The translations under genes were made by a program, and so were the position numbers. Of a DNA stretch of 64,000 nt, positions 27,304 through 36,702 are shown one piece after another (position 1 is the stretch's first letter; each line of letters begins with the position of its first letter). A model generated the notes under the pieces. That model saw nothing but the letters and a program-made list of their open reading frames with translations. It was not told the DNA's origin and did no database searches. The stretch covers positions 52,756-116,755 of the forward strand of contig JAKBAD010000008.1 of assembly GCA_021809435.1 (NCBI GenBank). The letters run 5' to 3'. The DNA is from Pseudomonadota bacterium (lineage in GTDB: Bacteria > Pseudomonadota > Alphaproteobacteria > Acetobacterales > Acetobacteraceae).

Positions 27304-27863
27304 GGGGAAACTCCTTGGATCACGTTGGGGAAAATCCGGTTCTTCACAAATTGCAAGCACGCTAACTTGATCGTTCGGCTGACGCCGCTTTTGGTCACAT
27401 GGCTGACGACATCCTGACTTCACGCGGCTGACGCCATCTTTCCGGCCTTTGTGCATGCGCGTTTTTCGGCGGCTTGACAGTGACGGGGCAACGACGCGAA
27501 TCGCACGAAACTCGCAAGACTCGCTATTCCGCTTCCCTTGTTCCTCTGTCAACAAAAAGCGTCAAAAATGCGCAGCCGTGACGATTTTTTTTCGCGGGTG
27601 TGGCGCGATTTGCGCAGGGTGGAATGAGTTGCGCGGTGCGATTGCGGCTTGGGGTTGCGCGCGGTGGCGTGATGCACGGACACGGCAGGGGCGGCCCGCG
27701 CGGTGCGCGCCATGTTTGGCTGTGCCGCACATGGCTGTGTTGCACTTCAACGCGATGTTTGTGATGCCCGCGCAAACTGGTTATGCTGATGACGAGACCC
27801 GCCGGGGGGGCTGGCGGTGTTGCCCGCGCGCGTGCCGCGGGGCGCAAGTGAGGCAGGTTTATC
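27304..27863. other. 560-bp gene-free region with three GGCTGACG repeats
   Basis: No convincing gene on either strand: the open frames lack ribosome-binding sites and family motifs. The octamer GGCTGACG occurs three times in the same orientation at 27377-27384, 27401-27408 and 27426-27433 (spacing 24 and 25 nt), each in a C-x-GGCTGACG-x-C setting. They lie 75-130 bp upstream of the histone-like gene start, so this may be an operator array. The remainder, up to the UPF0262 gene, is G/C-rich with no obvious structure. Confidence 0.5.
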
Positions 27864-28340
27864 ATGAGCGAGCCGACAGGCCGGCTGACGCGGATCATTC
27901 TGGAAGGTGAATCCCTGCATCGGATTTCACCGCTTCAGGAGGCTGACCGCGAGCAGGCCGTGAATGATTTGCGCGAAGAGAATGAATTTTTTCCAGCCGC
28001 GCAGCCAGGGCTGCAGTCGATCTTGCATCTTTCGGTACAGGAAGGCCGGCTGGTGTTCGATATACGCGACCAGGAAGACCAGCCGGTGCAGATTGTGGCG
28101 CTGGCGCTGGGGCCGTTCAAAATGTTGATAAAAGATTACCAGATGCTGCTTGATTCTTATGCCCAGGCGGTGGCCGAAGGGCGCGAGGCGCGCATTCAGG
28201 CGATTGATATGGGCCGGCGTGGGCTGCACAATGAAGGGGCGGAACTGCTGACCGAGCGGCTGAAAGACAAGGTGGTGATTGATTTTCCGACCGCGCGGCG
28301 GTTATTCACACTTGTCTGTGCGCTCTACCAGAAGCTTTGA
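27864..28340 (+). CDS. UPF0262 family protein
   Basis: 158 residues without signal peptide or membrane segment. It matches the alphaproteobacterial UPF0262 family as I recall it: N-terminal LTRIILEGESLHRISPLQEADREQAVNDL, central HLSVQEGRLVFDIRD, then ALALGPFKMLIKDYQMLLDSY. Biochemical function is unknown. It lies 33 bp upstream of mtnA on the same strand and may be co-transcribed with it. Confidence 0.8.
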   Translation: MSEPTGRLTRIILEGESLHRISPLQEADREQAVNDLREENEFFPAAQPGLQSILHLSVQEGRLVFDIRDQEDQPVQIVALALGPFKMLIKDYQMLLDSYAQAVAEGREARIQAIDMGRRGLHNEGAELLTERLKDKVVIDFPTARRLFTLVCALYQKL

Positions 28341-28373
28341 GCGCGCCCACGCTGTTTGAGGTAGGGATTGAGG

Positions 28374-29462
28374 ATGAAGATTGACGGCACGCCTTATCGT
28401 TCGATTTGGGTGGATGAGGCTGATAAATGGTCGGTGCGGATTATTGACCAGACCAAGCTGCCTTGGGCGGTCGATCTGGTGCGGTTGACCAGCATGGAGG
28501 CCATGGCCCACGCCATCAAGGCCATGCTGGTGCGCGGCGCGCCGCTGATTGGCGCCTCGGCCGCTTATGGCGTGGCGCTGGCGCTGCGCGCCGATCCTTC
28601 GGATGGCGCGCTGGCCAATGCCATTGAAGTGCTGGGCGCCACACGCCCCACCGCTATTAATTTGCGCTGGGCGCTGCGCCGGATGCACACCAAGCTGGCG
28701 GCCCTGCCAGCCGCCGAGCGCGTGGCGGCCGCTTATGCCGAAGCCGCCGCGATTTGCGATGAGGATGTGGCGGTGAACGAGGCCATTGGCCGCCATGGGC
28801 TGGAGCTGATCAGGGCCCGGGCCGTGGGCGGGCGGCGTGTGAATGTGCTGACGCATTGCAATGCCGGCTGGATTGCCACGGTGGATTGGGGCACGGCGCT
28901 GGCACCCATTTATATGGCGCATGATGAGGGTATTGATGTGCATGTGTGGGTGGAGGAAACCCGCCCGCGCAACCAGGGCGCCTCGCTCACCGCCTGGGAG
29001 CTGGGCAAGCATGGCGTGAACCACACGGTGATCGCCGATAATGCCGGTGGGCATTATATGCAGCACGGCATGGTGGACATGGTGATTGTGGGCACTGACC
29101 GTGTCACCCGCACGGGCGATGTGTGCAACAAGATCGGGACTTATTTGAAGGCGCTTTCGGCGCGCGATAATGGCGTGCCGTTTTATGTGGCGCTGCCTTC
29201 GTCCACCATCGACTGGACCATCAGGGATGGTGTGGCGGAAATTCCCATCGAGGAGCGTTCGGGCGCGGAGGTGGCCACCATTACCGGCCGCGCGCTCGAT
29301 GGCTCAATCGCGACGGTGCGGATTGTGCCGACCTCGAGCCAGGTTGCCAACCCGGCGTTCGATGTGACGCCGGCCAGGCTGGTGAGCGGGTTGATTACCG
29401 AGCGCGGCGTGGTGGCTGCCAACGAAGCCGCGCTGGCGGAGATGTTTGGCGATTTAGTTTGA
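28374..29462 (+). CDS. mtnA: Methylthioribose-1-phosphate isomerase MtnA
   Basis: Converts 5-methylthioribose-1-phosphate to the ribulose form in methionine salvage. 362 aa with [20 protein letters not shown] (catalytic Cys region), [20 protein letters not shown] and [19 protein letters not shown] (catalytic Asp), all typical of MtnA rather than eIF2B alpha. The ATG at 28374 is preferred over an upstream TTG. Other salvage genes are not in the window. Confidence 0.94.
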   Translation: MKIDGTPYRSIWVDEADKWSVRIIDQTKLPWAVDLVRLTSMEAMAHAIKAMLVRGAPLIGASAAYGVALALRADPSDGALANAIEVLGATRPTAINLRWALRRMHTKLAALPAAERVAAAYAEAAAICDEDVAVNEAIGRHGLELIRARAVGGRRVNVLTHCNAGWIATVDWGTALAPIYMAHDEGIDVHVWVEETRPRNQGASLTAWELGKHGVNHTVIADNAGGHYMQHGMVDMVIVGTDRVTRTGDVCNKIGTYLKALSARDNGVPFYVALPSSTIDWTIRDGVAEIPIEERSGAEVATITGRALDGSIATVRIVPTSSQVANPAFDVTPARLVSGLITERGVVAANEAALAEMFGDLV

Positions 29463-29474
29463 TGCCGTAAGAAT

Positions 29475-29506
29475 GTAAGGGGAGCTTTGTGAAAAGCTCC
29501 CCTTAC
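29475..29506. terminator. Hairpin between convergent mtnA and GST genes
   Basis: A 14-bp perfect stem (GTAAGGGGAGCTTT, 29475-29488, with 29493-29506) and GTGA loop. No T-run follows on either side, but position and strength suggest a shared terminator. The GGAGCTTT core recalls the repeats at 3487 and 10379. Confidence 0.65.
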
Positions 29507-29545
29507 AGGGGTGTGGGAACAAAGCGGGGATCGCGGCGCGGTGTT

Positions 29546-30229
29546 TTATGCCGCGAACATGGCGGGCAGGCCGTAGGTTTCCAGCACCGCCTCCATCCAG
29601 CGGGCCAGCGGATCGTCGGTGCTCAATAGCGGTGTGGATGAGATCAGGCGCCCCCAGGCCAGCGCGCCGAAGACGATGTGGTCGGCGTAGTTTGGGGTGT
29701 CACCGGCGATGAAGGGTTGCTGGTCCAGTGTCGCGTGCAGGGGCTTGAGCGTCGCGTCCAGGGCGGTTTGCGCCTCTTGGCGGTCGGCGGCGATGTCTTC
29801 GAGCGTGCGTTTGAAGGCCGCCTCACGCGTGGCGCGGAAATAGGCGCGGTCTTGCGGGGCGATTTTGGCGTGAATGTCGGGCAGCACGACCAGCGAGATG
29901 GCGCGGTGCAGGACCCGCTCGGTCCAGCTTTTGACGAAGAAGGTCAGCGCCCGGCCGGGCGCGTCGCCATACAGCGAGGGCTCGTGGGGGTAGGCTTCCT
30001 CGAGATAATCGGCGATCAGCTGGCTGTCGGCGATGATGGTGCTGCCGTCGATGAGCACGGGCACCTTGCCTTGGCCGGAGAAGGCGATTTTGTCCTTGTC
30101 GGAGAAATGCCAGGGCAGGGTGTCGTAAGTTAGGTTTTTGTGGGCCAATGCCAGCTTGGTGCGCCAGCAATAGGGGCTGAAACGCAGGGATTCGTCTTCG
30201 CCCGCGAGGTCATAGAGGATACGGCTCAT
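29546..30229 (-). CDS. Glutathione S-transferase family protein
   Basis: 227 aa with an N-terminal thioredoxin-fold GST domain: FSPYCWRTKLALAHKNL (active-site region, Cys 21), GKVPVLIDGSTIIADSQLIADYLEEAYP (cis-Pro and the SNAIL/TRAP-like glutathione-binding motif), then an all-helical C-terminal domain with the N-capping PNYADHIVFGALAW. The SPYCWR start resembles the beta-etherase/LigE-like branch of GSTs, but the substrate is unknown. Its ATG overlaps the stop of the upstream GST gene (ATGA), giving a two-GST operon. Confidence 0.85.
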   Translation of the reverse strand: MSRILYDLAGEDESLRFSPYCWRTKLALAHKNLTYDTLPWHFSDKDKIAFSGQGKVPVLIDGSTIIADSQLIADYLEEAYPHEPSLYGDAPGRALTFFVKSWTERVLHRAISLVVLPDIHAKIAPQDRAYFRATREAAFKRTLEDIAADRQEAQTALDATLKPLHATLDQQPFIAGDTPNYADHIVFGALAWGRLISSTPLLSTDDPLARWMEAVLETYGLPAMFAA

Positions 30230-30933
30230 GAGTGTCTCTTCACGATCTCGGCGGTTTGGCCAAACAAGATGGCGCTGCTTTGCGCAGTGGGCGCGGCGGG
30301 GGCGGGGTTGATCTCTGCGGCGCGGGCATAGGCGCGCTGCACGGCCGGGCGCGCGGCCATGCGGGCGAACCAGGCTTGGAGGGCGGGGAAATCCTCGAGC
30401 TTTTGCTGCTGGCGTTCGTGGGGGACGATCCAGGGATAGCAGGCCATGTCGGCGATGGAATAATCACCGGCGACATAATCGCGGCCTTCGAGCTGGCGGT
30501 TGAGCACGCCGTAGAGGCGGTTGGTTTCTTTGATGTAGCGTTGCTGGGCGTAGGGGATTTGCTCGGGCGCGTAGAGATTGAAATGGTGGTTTTGGCCAGC
30601 CATGGGGCCGAGCCCGGCCATTTGCCAGTAAAGCCATTGCAGCGTTTGATGGCGCGCGCGGCCTTGGCGGGGGAGAAACTGGCCGGTTTTATCGGCGAGA
30701 TACTCCAAGATCGCGCCGGACTCGAACAGGCCGAGCGGGGCGCCGCCATCTTCGGGGGTGAGGTCGCGGATGGCGGGAATGCGGTTATTGGGCGCGAAGC
30801 TCAGGAAGGTGGGGTCGAACTGTTCGCCCTTGCCGATATTGACCGGCTTGATCTGGTAGGGGAGGCCGGACTCTTCGAGGAATATCGTAATCTTGTGGCC
30901 GTTCGGCGTGGTCCAGTAATAAAGCTCGATCAT
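30226..30933 (-). CDS. YfcG/YghU-type glutathione transferase (disulfide reductase)
   Basis: 235 aa. The start IELYYWTTPNGHKITIFLEESGLPY has the T-P-N-G motif of Nu-class GSTs (YfcG, YghU), which reduce disulfides with two bound glutathiones instead of using a Tyr/Ser/Cys nucleophile. NNRIPAI and LFESGAILEYLADK give the glutathione site, and DYSIADMACYPWIVPH is in the helical domain. Overlaps the second GST by 4 bp; pepN follows upstream on the same strand, 22 bp away, so the three may form one unit. Confidence 0.88.
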   Translation of the reverse strand: MIELYYWTTPNGHKITIFLEESGLPYQIKPVNIGKGEQFDPTFLSFAPNNRIPAIRDLTPEDGGAPLGLFESGAILEYLADKTGQFLPRQGRARHQTLQWLYWQMAGLGPMAGQNHHFNLYAPEQIPYAQQRYIKETNRLYGVLNRQLEGRDYVAGDYSIADMACYPWIVPHERQQQKLEDFPALQAWFARMAARPAVQRAYARAAEINPAPAAPTAQSSAILFGQTAEIVKRHS

Positions 30934-30955
30934 GCGGTGATCTCCCCGGAAAATT

Positions 30956-33553
30956 TCAGCTCAGGGCCTTTGAAGCCATTTCAAAAACATTCTGGCTGAG
31001 CGTATTGCACGCTAAGATGCGGCCTATCTCGGCGCGCATCAAGCCCGACAGATGCGGAACGAATCGGCGCCAGGCGCCAAGCCCCGTGAACAGCCGGGCG
31101 GCGAGCTGGGGATTGGTGGCGTCGAGCTTGAGCACGGCATCGGCGAGCAGCTGGTAGCCTTGGCCCGAGGGGTCGTGGAAGCGGGCGGGATTGCCGGCGA
31201 AACTGGCGAACAGGGCGCGCACGCGGTTGGGGTTGCGCCAGTCGAAGGCTGGATGGGTGCTCAGCGCGCGCACGCGCGACAGCGTATCGGGCGCGGTGGC
31301 GCGGGCCTGTACGGCGAACCATTTGTCGAGCACCAGGGCGTTGTCTTGCCACTCATCGTGGAAGCTGGCCAGGGCTTCATCGCGCCGGTCACTGGGCGTG
31401 TCGGCGAGCAGGGTGAGGGCGGCGAGCTTGTCGGTCATGTTGGCGTCTTCGCGGTGGAATTGCTCGCCGGCGCGCCAGAGTTCGCCGGCGGCCACCAGAT
31501 AGGTGAGGGCGGCGTTTTTGAGCGCGCGGGCGGCCATGCCGGGGCCGCTGATGTCATTGGGGCTGACCTTGCCATACTCCCAATAGGTGGCGTTCAGCCG
31601 CTCTTGCAGCGCCAGCCCGAGCGCGCGGCGGGCGGCCTCGCGCATCGCATGGATGGCGGTGGGATCGGCCTGGGCGAAGCTCTCGGCCAGCAGGGTTTCG
31701 GAGGGCAGGATCAGCGCCTCGGCACAGAAGGCGGGGTCGCGCGGGGCTTGGCGCAGGGTGGCGGAGAGTGCCTCGGTCAGCCCGGCATCGAGGTGGAAGG
31801 GCGCGCCATGCCGGTAAGCCTCCACCGCTTCGCGCAGCACCAGCGTGGCATATTGCTGCAGCGCGTCCCAGCGGTTGAACAAATCGCTGTCGCGCGCGGA
31901 CAGGAAGGCCAGGCGCTCGCGCGAGTAGCCGCTGAGCCGGATGGGGGCGGAGAAGCCGCGGAACAGCGAGGGCGTGGGTGGCTTGGGGATGTGACCGAAA
32001 GTGAAACTTTGTTCGGGGGCGGTGAAATGCAGGGTGTGGCTGGCCATTTCGTCGCCGTTGGGGTCGAGCAGCGCGATTGTTACGGGCATGGCGAACACGG
32101 GCTTTACCGGCTGGCCCGGCGTGGGTGCGGTGTGCTGGCGCAGCGTGAGCACATAGGTGTTCGACATCGGGCTGTAGGCATCTTCGAAGCTGATTTCGGG
32201 CGTCCCGGCCTGTTCGTACCAGTCGATCATGCCGCTGAGATCGACCAGCGGTTCGGCCTCCTGCATGGCGGCGAGGAAGTCTTCGACCGTGGCGGCGCTA
32301 TTATCGTGGCGGGAGAGGTAGAGACGCAGCCCGCGGCGGAAGGCCTCGCGGCCGATGAGGGTGCGCACCATGCGCACCAGCTCGGCGCCTTTTTCGTAAA
32401 TGGTGGTGGTGTAGAAATTATTTATTTCGAGATAGGAGCTGGGGCGCACCGGATGGGCCAGGGGGCCGGCATCGTCGCGGAACTGGGTGGCGCGCAGGTG
32501 CCGCACATCGCCGATGCGCTTGACCGCCGGGGAGAAACGGTCGGCCATGTATTCCTGATCGCGGAACACGGTCAGCCCTTCTTTCAGCGAGAGCTGGAAC
32601 CAGTCGCGGCAGGTGACGCGGTTGCCCGTGTAATTGTGGAAATATTCATGCGCGATGACACGCTCGACATTTTGGAAATCCGTGTCGGTGGCGGTTTCGG
32701 GGCTGGCCAGCACATAGGCGGTGTTGAAGATGTTGAGGCCCTTGTTCTCCATGGCGCCGGCATTGAAATCGGGTACGGCGGCGATGTTGAACAGGTCGAG
32801 GTCATATTCGAGGCCGAAACAATCCTCGTCCCATTCCATGGCGCGCTTGAGGCTGTTCATGGCGTGTTGGCAGCGCCCTTCATCGCCTTTTGCGACCCAG
32901 ATGGCGAGATCGACCTTGCGCCCCGAGCGGGTGGTGAACTCATCCGTCATCGCCACCAGCCGGGCGGCGACCAGGGCGAACAGATAGCAGGGCTTGGGGT
33001 GGGGGTCTTCCCACAGCGCGTAATGCAGGCCGGTGGCGGTTTCGCCTTCCGCGAGCTTGTTGCCGTTGGAGAGCAGCACGGGGTAGGTGGCGGCGTCGGC
33101 TTCGAGGCGCACACGGTAGCGCGACATGACATCGGGCCGGTCGGGGAAATAGGTGATGCGCCGGAAGCCCTCGGGCTCGCACTGGGTGAAGAAGCCGGTG
33201 TGCGACATATAGAGCCCGGAAAGCTCGGTATTGGCCGCGGGGTTGATTTTGACCAGCGTGGTGAGGGTGCACTCATCGGGCACGTCGGTCACGGTTAGCC
33301 CGTCGGGGTGGGCGATATAGCGTGTGGGGTCGAGCGGTGCGCCGTCGAGGGCGATTTCGAGCAGGGTCAGGCCTTGGCCGTCGAGCTTGAGCACGGCCTC
33401 TGGGGTTTCGCGGTGCAGGGTGAGCGTGGCGCGCACCAGCGTTTCGGTGATGTTTAGCGTGAAGGTCAGATCGACGTGCGAGACGGTGAAGTCAGGGCGC
33501 GCATAATCGGCGAGCAGCACAGGGTGGCGGGCAGGGGCGAGCGCCTGGGTCAT
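30956..33553 (-). CDS. pepN: Aminopeptidase N (M1 family)
   Basis: Zinc aminopeptidase that removes N-terminal residues from peptides, 865 aa, full length for bacterial PepN. GAMEN exopeptidase motif near residues 266-270 and the zinc site HEYFH-x18-E near 301-324. The C-terminal half is the helical M1 cap domain (DUF3458-type Ig-like plus helical repeats). Cytosolic: no signal peptide. Divergent from the FemAB-like gene, with 56 bp between starts. Confidence 0.96.
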   Translation of the reverse strand: MTQALAPARHPVLLADYARPDFTVSHVDLTFTLNITETLVRATLTLHRETPEAVLKLDGQGLTLLEIALDGAPLDPTRYIAHPDGLTVTDVPDECTLTTLVKINPAANTELSGLYMSHTGFFTQCEPEGFRRITYFPDRPDVMSRYRVRLEADAATYPVLLSNGNKLAEGETATGLHYALWEDPHPKPCYLFALVAARLVAMTDEFTTRSGRKVDLAIWVAKGDEGRCQHAMNSLKRAMEWDEDCFGLEYDLDLFNIAAVPDFNAGAMENKGLNIFNTAYVLASPETATDTDFQNVERVIAHEYFHNYTGNRVTCRDWFQLSLKEGLTVFRDQEYMADRFSPAVKRIGDVRHLRATQFRDDAGPLAHPVRPSSYLEINNFYTTTIYEKGAELVRMVRTLIGREAFRRGLRLYLSRHDNSAATVEDFLAAMQEAEPLVDLSGMIDWYEQAGTPEISFEDAYSPMSNTYVLTLRQHTAPTPGQPVKPVFAMPVTIALLDPNGDEMASHTLHFTAPEQSFTFGHIPKPPTPSLFRGFSAPIRLSGYSRERLAFLSARDSDLFNRWDALQQYATLVLREAVEAYRHGAPFHLDAGLTEALSATLRQAPRDPAFCAEALILPSETLLAESFAQADPTAIHAMREAARRALGLALQERLNATYWEYGKVSPNDISGPGMAARALKNAALTYLVAAGELWRAGEQFHREDANMTDKLAALTLLADTPSDRRDEALASFHDEWQDNALVLDKWFAVQARATAPDTLSRVRALSTHPAFDWRNPNRVRALFASFAGNPARFHDPSGQGYQLLADAVLKLDATNPQLAARLFTGLGAWRRFVPHLSGLMRAEIGRILACNTLSQNVFEMASKALS

Positions 33554-33609
33554 GGTGTAGCCTCGTTTCTCTCTGGCGGAACGGGGGGGCAGCGCCTATC
33601 TCGCTGGAC

Positions 33610-34749
33610 ATGACCGCTCTCCCATCCCTTACCGTGAAAGTTTATCCCCGTATTGCGCTGATTGGGCAAGCGGCATGGGCCGCATGCGCGGGAGATGATA
33701 ACCCGTTCCTCTCTTATGAGTTTCTCTCCTGCCTCGAGGAGAGCGGCTCGGTGGGCGAGGGCACGGGCTGGTTGGCGCGCCATGTGGCGCTGCTGCGCGG
33801 CGATGAGGTGGTGGCGGTGGCGCCTTGCTATGCCAAAACCCATTCTTACGGCGAATATGTGTTCGATCATGCCTGGGCCAATGCGCTGACCCGCGCGGGG
33901 GGGCATTATTACCCCAAGCTGCAGGTGGCTGTGCCGTTTACGCCGGCCCCGGGCGCGCGGCTGTTGTGCCGGGCCGGGGTGGCTTATGGGGAGATGCTGG
34001 GGGCGCTGGAAGCGGTGTGCGCGGAGTTGGGCACTTCTTCGGTGCATATCACGTTTTGTGCCGAAGACGAGTGGCTGGCGGCTGGCGAGGCCGGTTGGCT
34101 GACCCGGTTGGGGGTGCAGTTTCATTGGGATAACCAGGGTTATGCGAGTTTCGATGAGTTTCTGGCGGCGCTTTCCTCGCGCAAGCGCAAGGCGGTGCGC
34201 AAGGAGCGGCGTGAGGCGCAGGCGGGGGTGAGGTTTGAGGCGCGCTCGGGCGCCGCGCTCACGCCCGAGATCTGGCGGCATTTCTACCGGTTCTATCTCT
34301 CGACGGTGGAGCGCAAATGGGGCGGGGCGTATCTGACGCCGGAGTTTTTTCCGCTGCTGGGGGAAAAGCTGGGCGAGCGCGTGGTGCTGATGCTGGCTTG
34401 GCGCGGTGACCGCCCGATTGCCGGGGCGTTGAATTTACGCTCGGGCGACACGCTCTATGGCCGCAACTGGGGCGCGGATGAGGACGTGCCGTTTTTGCAT
34501 TTCGAGCTTTGTTATTATCAGGCCATTGAGTACGCGATTGCGCACGGGTTGAGGCGGGTGGAGGCCGGGGCGCAGGGCGAACACAAGATTTCGCGCGGCT
34601 ATTTACCCGCCCGCACCTATTCGGCGCATTATATCCGCCATGAGGGGTTGTGCCGGGCGGTGGGGCTGTATTTGGAGGCGGAGCGGGGACAGATCGAGCA
34701 GGAAATGACGCTGCTGGCCGAGGATGGGCCTTACAGAAAAGAGGGGTAA
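33610..34749 (+). CDS. FemAB-like / GNAT-fold peptidoglycan biosynthesis protein (COG3146 type)
   Basis: 379 aa. It resembles the COG3146 FemAB-like family: NPFLSYEFLSCLEESGSVGEGTGWLARHVAL near the N-terminus, KAVRKERREAQ, FYRFYLSTVERKWGGAYLTPEFF and the C-terminal GRNWGADEDVPFLHFELCYYQAIEYAI...GAQGEHKISRGY. Such proteins have tandem GNAT folds; the acceptor is not established for most members. Followed by a strong hairpin shared with the convergent transporter gene. Confidence 0.82.
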   Translation: MTALPSLTVKVYPRIALIGQAAWAACAGDDNPFLSYEFLSCLEESGSVGEGTGWLARHVALLRGDEVVAVAPCYAKTHSYGEYVFDHAWANALTRAGGHYYPKLQVAVPFTPAPGARLLCRAGVAYGEMLGALEAVCAELGTSSVHITFCAEDEWLAAGEAGWLTRLGVQFHWDNQGYASFDEFLAALSSRKRKAVRKERREAQAGVRFEARSGAALTPEIWRHFYRFYLSTVERKWGGAYLTPEFFPLLGEKLGERVVLMLAWRGDRPIAGALNLRSGDTLYGRNWGADEDVPFLHFELCYYQAIEYAIAHGLRRVEAGAQGEHKISRGYLPARTYSAHYIRHEGLCRAVGLYLEAERGQIEQEMTLLAEDGPYRKEG

Positions 34750-34751
34750 GG

Positions 34752-34780
34752 GTGGGGGCTGTTTTGCCAACAGCCCCCAC
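34752..34780. terminator. Bidirectional hairpin between FemAB-like gene and livK
   Basis: A 12-bp perfect stem GTGGGGGCTGTT/AACAGCCCCCAC with a 5-nt loop between the stops of two convergent genes. No long T-run on the plus strand. Confidence 0.7.
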
Positions 34781-34792
34781 GAGGCCATGAGA

Positions 34793-35899
34793 TCAGGGCT
34801 TCATGGCGTAAACGGCGTAATTGCCGTCATGCCAGCGATAAATGGCATAGGCCGCGTTCACCACATCGCCCTTGGCGTCGAACGAAATCGGCCCGAGCAC
34901 GCTGGGCCACGGCCCGCCGGATTTCAGCTCGGCGGCCACTTTGGTCGGGTCGGTGGTGCCGGCCTTGGTCGCGGCTTCGGCCCAGACCTGGATGGTGGCG
35001 TAGGAATAGAGCACATAGCCGGTGGGGTCTTGGTTGGCGGCTTTCAGCTCGGCCACCACCTTGGCCGCCGCGGGGTCTTTCTCTGCCGGGGGCGGGAAGG
35101 TCATGAGCATGCCTTCGGCGGTCGAGCCGGCGATTTGCCACAGCGCCGGGGTGACCACCGCATCTTCGGCGAAATATTGCGGCGTGAAGCCCTGGGCCGC
35201 GCCCTGGCGGGTGATCAGCCCGATATCGGAATAATAGCCGCCAATATAGACCAGCGTGATGCCTTCTTGCTTCAGCCGTGAGATGAGGGCGGAATAATCT
35301 TTGTCGCCCGCCGTGTAGCTGGCGTTATAGGCGACCTTGAAGCCCAGCTTGGCGAGGTTGGCGCGCACCTGATCGGCGATGCCCTTGCCGTAGGTGGAGT
35401 TGTCGTCGAGCACGGCGACATGGGCGGTGGGGAAGTGCTTGTAGATATATTCGGCCGCCACCTTGCCTTGCTGGTCATCGCGCCCGCAGGTGCGGAAGAT
35501 GTAGGGCGAGCCGTTATCGGTGTAAGCGGGGTTGGTGGAGGCCGGGCTGATTTCGAGAATGCCGTTATCGGAATAGACCTTGGAGGCCGGGATGGAGCTG
35601 GCCGAGCAGAAATGGCCATCGACCATCACCACGCCATCGGTGACCAGCGTGTTGGCGACCGAGACCGCTTGCTTGGGGTCGCAGGCGTCATCGAGCGCGA
35701 TTTCCTGGATTTGTTGGCCCAGAACGCCGCCGGCTTTGTTGAGATCGGCCACAGCCTGGTCGGCGCCGACTTTGAGCTGTGTGCCAAAGGCCGCGTTGGG
35801 GCCGGTGAGCGGCCCGGCCACGCCGATTTTGACCTGGGCGTGGGCAAGATGGCCCGAGAGCGCGAACAGCGCCGCGGTGCCGAGAAGAAATTTGCGCAT
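34793..35899 (-). CDS. livK: Branched-chain amino acid ABC transporter, periplasmic binding protein
   Basis: 368 aa from the ATG at 35899 (AAAGGA upstream), with a signal peptide ending AHA before QVKIGV. Type I periplasmic-binding fold of the Leu/Ile/Val family: KIGVAGPLTGPNAAFG, DDACDPKQAVSVANTLV, HFCSASSIPASKVY, NGILEISPASTNPAYT. A longer reading at the N-terminus would remove the signal peptide from its usual position. It is the last gene of livHMGF-livK; the 83-bp gap before it could hold its own promoter or a processing site. Ligand specificity (BCAA, or another amino or aromatic acid) cannot be fixed from sequence. Confidence 0.9.
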   Translation of the reverse strand: MRKFLLGTAALFALSGHLAHAQVKIGVAGPLTGPNAAFGTQLKVGADQAVADLNKAGGVLGQQIQEIALDDACDPKQAVSVANTLVTDGVVMVDGHFCSASSIPASKVYSDNGILEISPASTNPAYTDNGSPYIFRTCGRDDQQGKVAAEYIYKHFPTAHVAVLDDNSTYGKGIADQVRANLAKLGFKVAYNASYTAGDKDYSALISRLKQEGITLVYIGGYYSDIGLITRQGAAQGFTPQYFAEDAVVTPALWQIAGSTAEGMLMTFPPPAEKDPAAAKVVAELKAANQDPTGYVLYSYATIQVWAEAATKAGTTDPTKVAAELKSGGPWPSVLGPISFDAKGDVVNAAYAIYRWHDGNYAVYAMKP

Positions 35900-35982
35900 G
35901 GATAGTCCTTTCTGGTGCTGGGGATGAAAGGCACGGCGCGGGCTGCGCCACCGGGAAGTATGGGCGTGTTTGCCGCCCCGGT

Positions 35983-36702
35983 TCAATGGCCACCTTCGAG
36001 ATAGGCGGCGCGGATTTCAGGTTTGGCCAGCAGTTCGGGCCCGCTGCCCTGCATGGTGATGACGCCGTTGACCAGCACATAGGCCCGGTGGGCGAGGCGC
36101 AGGGCCTGGTTGGCGTTTTGCTCGACCAGCAGCACGGTCAGGCCGGTTTCGCGGTTGAGCTGGCGGATGGCGCCGAAAATCTGCTTGATGACCAGCGGGG
36201 CGAGGCCGAGGGATGGCTCGTCGAGCAGCAGGAGCTTGGGTTTGCTCATGAGCGCGCGGGCAATGGCCAGCATTTGCTGCTCGCCGCCCGAGAGCGTGCC
36301 CGCGCGCTGGGCAAACCGCTCTTCGATGCGGGGAAACAGCTCGAACACCAGGGCGAGTTGCTTGTCGTAATTGGCGTATTTGACCACCTGCGCGCCCATG
36401 AGCAGGTTTTCCTCGACGCTCATGCGCGGAAAAATCCGCCGCCCCTCGGGCGATTGGGCGAGGCCGAGCCGGGCGATTTCAAAAGGCGCCAGGGCGGTGA
36501 TGTCGCGGCCCTGATAGGTGATACGCCCCGATTTGGCGCGCGGGGTGCCGAAGATCGTCATCATCAGCGTGCTTTTGCCCGCGCCGTTGGCGCCGATCAG
36601 GGTGACGATCTCGCCCGCCTTGACCTCCAGCGAGACATCGCGCAGCGCCTGCACGGGGCCGTAGAAGGTGGAGATGTTTTCAAGGGCCAGCAGCGTGGTC
36701 AT
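35983..36702 (-). CDS. livF: Branched-chain amino acid ABC transporter ATPase LivF
   Basis: 239-residue ATP-binding subunit: Walker A GANGAGKST, signature LSGGEQQ, Walker B LLLLDEPSLGLAP and the LivF-type VEQNANQAL switch region. Pairs with LivG to drive uptake through LivH/LivM. Its ATG overlaps the livG stop. Confidence 0.93.
   Translation of the reverse strand: MTTLLALENISTFYGPVQALRDVSLEVKAGEIVTLIGANGAGKSTLMMTIFGTPRAKSGRITYQGRDITALAPFEIARLGLAQSPEGRRIFPRMSVEENLLMGAQVVKYANYDKQLALVFELFPRIEERFAQRAGTLSGGEQQMLAIARALMSKPKLLLLDEPSLGLAPLVIKQIFGAIRQLNRETGLTVLLVEQNANQALRLAHRAYVLVNGVITMQGSGPELLAKPEIRAAYLEGGH

Noticed and set aside
27449..27910. 153-residue open frame on the plus strand upstream of the UPF0262 gene
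   Set aside because: No ribosome-binding site, no family features, and it runs into the UPF0262 start in another frame.
31052..33298. 748-residue open frame opposite pepN
   Set aside because: Antisense shadow of pepN, which carries the intact GAMEN and HEXXH motifs.
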